From: Actinomadura parmotrematis
Lineage (GTDB): Bacteria; Actinomycetota; Actinomycetes; Streptosporangiales; Streptosporangiaceae
Reading direction: 5' to 3'
DNA length: 64,000 bases
NCBI RefSeq assembly: GCF_019458805.1
Contig: NZ_JAIBOA010000014.1
Coordinates: 62,001 to 126,000 of the forward strand
Position 1 is the stretch's first letter; every line of letters begins with the position of its first letter. This document shows positions 61,007 through 64,000 of the stretch, piece after piece. The notes beneath the pieces were generated by a model. It was not told the origin of the DNA. It made no database searches and saw only the letters and a program-made list of their open reading frames with translations. The translations under genes and the position numbers were made by a program.

Positions 61007-62812
61007 TTGACGCAGGAACCCCGCCCGCGCCCCGCGGACGCGACCCGGCCCGACGGCTTCCGGCCGGACGGCCTCCCGCGGCCCGCCCCCGGCGGGTACG
61101 CGCCGGACGCGACGGTGCCCGACATCGCGATCCCCGACACGGTGACGGACGCGGTCGACCAGGCCGCCGAGGCGCCCGAGGGCGGGGGCGGGGGCGGCGG
61201 CCTGCTGCGGTCCAGCGCCGTCATGGCGCTCGGCACGCTCGCCTCCCGGCTCACCGGCTTCCTGCGGACGATGATCCTGGTCGCCGCGCTCGGCACGCAG
61301 GCGCTCGGCGACACCTTCAACACCGCCAACACCATCCCCAACATCATCTACGACACGCTGCTCGGCGGCGTGCTGACGGCGGCGCACGTGCCGCTGCTCG
61401 TGCGGGCCCGGCAGCGGTCCCGGGAGTACGGGGAGCAGTTCGAGCAGCGCCTGTTCACGCTGCTGCTCGGCGTCCTCGCCGTACTGACGCTGCTCGCGAT
61501 GGCCGCGTCGCCGCTGCTCATCGACCTGTACGCGAGCGGCTTCACCGCCGCCCAGCGGCACCTGGCGATCATCTTCCTGCTGTTCTTCCTGCCGCAGATC
61601 TTCTTCTACGGCTTCAGCGCCGTCGCGAGCGCGTCGCTGAACGCCCAGGAGCGGTTCGCCGCGCCGATGTGGGCGCCGGTGCTGAACAACGTCGTGGTGA
61701 GCGCCGTCGGCGTCGTGTTCATCATCGTGACGACCGGGCCGGTGACGCCGGAGAGCATCACGGACGGCGAGATCACGCTGATCGCGCTCGGCACCACGCT
61801 CGGCGTCGTCGCGCAGGCCCTCGGCCTGCTGCCCGCGCTGCACCGGATGGGGTTCCGGTGGCGGCCCCGGCTGAACTTCCAGCCCGGCGAGCTGAAGTCG
61901 ATGGGCAACGTCGCCGGGTGGACGCTCGCGCTCGTCCTCGCCCAGCAGGCCGGCCTGGTCTTCTACACCAACATCGCCAACCGGGCCGGGGTGCGGGGCC
62001 TGAAGGAGGGCCTGGACTACGGCGTCGGCCTCACCCCGTGGACGAACGCCTACCAGTTCTTCCAGCTCCCGTTCGCGATCGTCGCCGTCTCGGTGATCAC
62101 CGCGCTGTTCCCGCGGATGAGCCGCGCCGCCGCGCAGAACCGGCTGGACGGCGTCGCCGACGACCTGGCGACGGGCCTCCGGCTCGCGCTCATCATCATC
62201 ATCCCGGCGGCGGCGCTGCTGTTCGGGCTGAGCGCCGAGATCTGCGTGGCGTTCTTCGCGCACGGCAACTCGGGCGTCCCGGACGCCCTGATGATCTCGA
62301 ACGTGCTGCGGGTGTTCGCCGTCGCGCTGATCCCCTTCACCGCGCTGCAGCTCCTGCAGCGCGGCTACTACGCGCTCGCCGACACCCGCACGCCCGCGCT
62401 CGTCGGGTTCGTGACGACGGCCGTCAGCGTCGTGCTCGCCGTCGCCGGGTACGCGAAGCTGCCGACCGACCGCATCGTGCTCGGCATCGCGTTCGCGCAG
62501 GGCGCGTCGTGGGCGCTCGGCTGCGTCCTCATCGCGGTCCTGCTGCGCCGCCGCCTCGGCACCCTGCACGTCCGGGAGATCGCCGGGCCGATCGGCAAGG
62601 CGGTGGTCGCGGCGGTGCCGGCGCTCGCCGTCGCGCTCGGCGCGCACGAGCTGGTGGTGCGGACGGCCGGCGAGGGCTTCTGGCCCGCGCTCGCCGCGGT
62701 CGCCGTCGCCGGCGCGCTCGGCACCGGCCTCTACCTCGCCGCCGCCCGGCTGCTGCGGATCGACGAGATCCTGCTCCTCGGCCGCCAGATCGCCGCCCGC
62801 CTCGGCCGCTGA
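61007..62812 (+). CDS. murJ: MurJ/MviN-family lipid II flippase
   Basis: 601 residues: a cytoplasmic Pro/Gly/Asp-rich extension (1-65), then about 14 membrane segments. Signature: MALGTLASRLTGFLRTMIL, DTFNTANTIPNIIYDTLLGG, and later FQLPFAIVAVSVITALFPRMSRAA and LQRGYYALADTRTP. It moves the peptidoglycan precursor lipid II across the membrane. TTG start with TGGAGG 6 nt upstream. Mycobacterial MviN carries a C-terminal pseudokinase; this one does not. Confidence 0.92.
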   Translation: MTQEPRPRPADATRPDGFRPDGLPRPAPGGYAPDATVPDIAIPDTVTDAVDQAAEAPEGGGGGGGLLRSSAVMALGTLASRLTGFLRTMILVAALGTQALGDTFNTANTIPNIIYDTLLGGVLTAAHVPLLVRARQRSREYGEQFEQRLFTLLLGVLAVLTLLAMAASPLLIDLYASGFTAAQRHLAIIFLLFFLPQIFFYGFSAVASASLNAQERFAAPMWAPVLNNVVVSAVGVVFIIVTTGPVTPESITDGEITLIALGTTLGVVAQALGLLPALHRMGFRWRPRLNFQPGELKSMGNVAGWTLALVLAQQAGLVFYTNIANRAGVRGLKEGLDYGVGLTPWTNAYQFFQLPFAIVAVSVITALFPRMSRAAAQNRLDGVADDLATGLRLALIIIIPAAALLFGLSAEICVAFFAHGNSGVPDALMISNVLRVFAVALIPFTALQLLQRGYYALADTRTPALVGFVTTAVSVVLAVAGYAKLPTDRIVLGIAFAQGASWALGCVLIAVLLRRRLGTLHVREIAGPIGKAVVAAVPALAVALGAHELVVRTAGEGFWPALAAVAVAGALGTGLYLAAARLLRIDEILLLGRQIAARLGR

Positions 62813-62865
62813 CGGGGGCGCCGCGCGCCCGCCACGGCCGGGAGGAACGCGACTACTTTGGGTGC

Positions 62866-63261
62866 ATGGCACTGGAAGCCGGCCTGCGCGCCGAGACGCT
62901 GATCACCGTCGACCGGGCGGACACCGCCGAGCAGGTGGGGAGCGGGGACGTGCCCGTGCTCGCCACGCCGCGCCTGCTCGCGCTCGCCGAGCAGGCGACG
63001 CTGAAGGCGATCGAGGGGCGGCTGGGGGACGGCCGGACGTCGGTCGGCACCCGGCTGGAGCTGGAGCACCGGACGGCGAGCCCGGTCGGCGCCGAGGTGA
63101 CGGTCGGCGCGGAGCTGGTCGAGGTGGACGGGCGGCGGCTGGTGTTCGCGGTCGCGGCGACCGACCGGGCGGGCGCCCTGGTCGGCTCCGGGCGCATCGA
63201 GCGGCTCGTCGTGGACCGCGCGACGTTCCTGTCGGGCGCGGCCGCGCGGGCCGCGGGCTGA
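62866..63261 (+). CDS. hotdog-fold thioesterase (fluoroacetyl-CoA thioesterase-like)
   Basis: 131 residues. Hotdog pattern: DVPVLATPRLLALAEQATLKAI (central helix), then GTRLELEHRTASPVGAEVTV and VFAVAATDRAGALVGSGRIERLVV. The FlK-type Thr-Glu-His set appears as ATPRLLALAEQA and LEHRTA. It probably hydrolyses an acyl-CoA; physiological substrate unknown. ATG after GGGAGG, 11 nt upstream. Followed by a strong terminator. Confidence 0.85.
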   Translation: MALEAGLRAETLITVDRADTAEQVGSGDVPVLATPRLLALAEQATLKAIEGRLGDGRTSVGTRLELEHRTASPVGAEVTVGAELVEVDGRRLVFAVAATDRAGALVGSGRIERLVVDRATFLSGAAARAAG

Positions 63262-63274
63262 GCGCGAACGCGCG

Positions 63275-63308
63275 GGGCCCCGCCGCGACCGGAGTCGCGG
63301 CGGGGCCC
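63275..63308. terminator. strong bidirectional hairpin terminator
   Basis: A perfect 15-bp stem (63275-63289 with 63294-63308) with a CGGA tetraloop, 14 nt after the thioesterase stop and 22 nt after the stop of the leftward small ORF. Confidence 0.8.
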
Positions 63309-63330
63309 TGCGCGTGAAGGCTGCGGGTTC

Positions 63331-63426
63331 TCAGTACGGCAGGAGGCGTCCCGAGGGCGTCCTGAGATCCATGGGGCTCGGTTGACGTGGCGGTCTCGGG
63401 CGCTTGATGAGCTGCTGCCGTGCCAT
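63331..63426 (-). CDS. candidate small gene encoding a 31-residue basic peptide
   Basis: ATG 63426 (9 nt after GGGGGAG, 63442-63436) opens a 31-codon frame: MARQQLIKRPRPPRQPSPMD, then a C-terminus LRTPSGRLLPY. A second in-frame ATG at 63435 is too close to the ribosome binding site. TAGATT at 63458-63453 is a good -10 with the start point near 63446. The stop is followed by a strong hairpin. Promoter, ribosome binding site, frame and terminator are all in order. It is rich in Pro and Arg; role unknown (regulatory peptide or RiPP-like precursor are guesses). Confidence 0.5.
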   Translation of the reverse strand: MARQQLIKRPRPPRQPSPMDLRTPSGRLLPY

Positions 63427-63680
63427 GGTGATCATCTCCCCCGTCGTGCCGGAATCTAATCCCGGCGGAGCGAGCCGATGTCGCGCGTGTTTCCCTCTGA
63501 CGTCCCTGTCCTTCGGAAGGTTCGCTGAGCTTATGCGACGGCCTGCGGCCGTTCGACCGATTTCACAGGACGAGAGCTGACTTCGCGTGCCGAACCGGGC
63601 GCAAAGGGTAGCGGCCGGACCTGGCCACGGGTCGCCTGAACCCCCACCGCACAGGCGCTCCCGCGCACTTCAGCGAGATG

Positions 63681-63712
63681 CCGGCGGAACCGCGCGAGGC
63701 GCCGGATTTTTT
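63681..63712 (+). terminator. intrinsic terminator of an unassigned plus-strand transcript
   Basis: Stem CCGGCG/CGCCGG (63681-63686 with 63700-63705), 13-nt loop, A, then six T (63707-63712). No plus-strand gene lies between the 63275 terminator and this site, so it may end a small RNA. The gap 63262-63780 otherwise holds only the small ORF above. Confidence 0.45.
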
Positions 63713-63780
63713 ACCTGCGGCCCGCCGCCGGACGCCCGCGACGATCCGGACGCGCCGGAATTCCCGGACGCCCCCGGGAG

Positions 63781-64000
63781 TCAGGAGACGATGTCGCGGG
63801 TGCGGAAGCGCCGGAAGGCGAGCGCGAACAGCACGAGCGAATAGGAGACCGACAGCGCGGTCCCCTTGGCCATGCCGGTCCACTGGATCTGCGGCTGGAG
63901 GGCGTCCATCCACGAGTACATCCAGTGCGTCGGCAGCAGGTCGCGCCAGGAGCCGAGCGCGGTGACGGCGTCCAGGATGTTGGAGACGATGACCAGGCCG
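63781..64000 (-). CDS. ABC-2 type transporter permease, C-terminal part
   Basis: Partial gene running off the right edge; 73 codons visible. It reads LVIVSNILDAVTALGSWRDL, then PTHWMYSWMDALQP, a last membrane helix TALSVSYSLVLFALAFRRF and TRDIVS before TGA. A hydrophilic loop then a terminal helix with a basic end is typical of ABC-2 permeases. The ATPase gene is presumably upstream, outside the window. Confidence 0.75.
   Translation of the reverse strand, partial: GLVIVSNILDAVTALGSWRDLLPTHWMYSWMDALQPQIQWTGMAKGTALSVSYSLVLFALAFRRFRTRDIVS

Overview
The window is chromosomal DNA from a very GC-rich filamentous actinomycete. Codons end almost always in G or C, and GTG and TTG starts are frequent. 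The gene set fits the Thermomonosporaceae/Streptosporangiales (Actinomadura-like): BldC, a BldN-type sigma factor, a conservon remnant, a menaquinone-linked 14-subunit complex I and the tiny ribosomal protein bS22. The order acuC-like, BldC-like, bS22, epimerase, acyltransferase, HAD phosphatase, glutaredoxin, hemACDB, hemL, phosphoglycerate-mutase-like, resA-ccdA-resB-ccsA, menG, menJ matches, as I remember it, the M. tuberculosis Rv0500A-Rv0562 region and parts of the S. coelicolor SCO3316-3330 and SCO4556-4575 regions. No tRNA, rRNA, CRISPR array or insertion sequence was seen.

Layout. 1-8.4 kb: AcuC-like deacetylase, a phosphatase-like protein, BldC-like regulator, bS22, epimerase, acyltransferase, HAD phosphatase, BldN-type ECF sigma factor, a membrane/monooxygenase fusion and a glutaredoxin. 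8.5-18.3 kb: rex-hemA-hemC-hemD-hemB, an isolated prim-pol domain, a predicted pseudokinase, and hemL. 18.3-22.4 kb: DapA-like aldolase, EamA exporter, LysR regulator and a histidine phosphatase. 22.4-26.5 kb: system II cytochrome c biogenesis (resA, ccdA, resB, ccsA). 26.5-28.5 kb: small hypotheticals, an HEVGH metalloprotease-like protein and bldC. 28.7-48.6 kb: menG, menJ, nuoA-N and a polyprenyl diphosphate synthase. 48.7-52.5 kb: a conservon without its kinase domain and a class II terpene cyclase. 52.7-64 kb: an accessory stretch with RarD, MsrA, a graveyard of gene fragments, a truncated hemoglobin-monooxygenase fusion, a beta-propeller phytase, SMI1/KNR4 and DUF4288-type proteins, azlCD with a cupin regulator, MurJ, a thioesterase, and the 3' end of an ABC permease.

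Function. Much of the window forms one respiratory programme: five enzymes of haem synthesis, cytochrome c maturation, late menaquinone synthesis, complex I, and the NADH/NAD+ sensor Rex. Rex operator sequences lie in the rex promoter (8578-8599) and, as a perfect 18-bp palindrome, just upstream of menJ-nuo (30003-30020). This suggests that rex-hem and menJ-nuo answer to the same redox signal.

The most unusual observations are: a kinase-fold protein lacking the HRD aspartate, the alpha-C glutamate and the DFG glycine; an in-frame, about 30-codon palindromic insertion inside menG; a conservon whose sensor kinase is reduced to a 115-residue tail, with a 10-bp inverted repeat around its promoter; two tandem GTTCR-N6-YGAAC operators covering the azlC promoter; a possible operator before resA; an unannotated 31-codon gene at 63331-63426; and a SnoaL-like pseudogene with an early stop and an internal deletion. 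All family assignments come from reading motifs; no database search was run.
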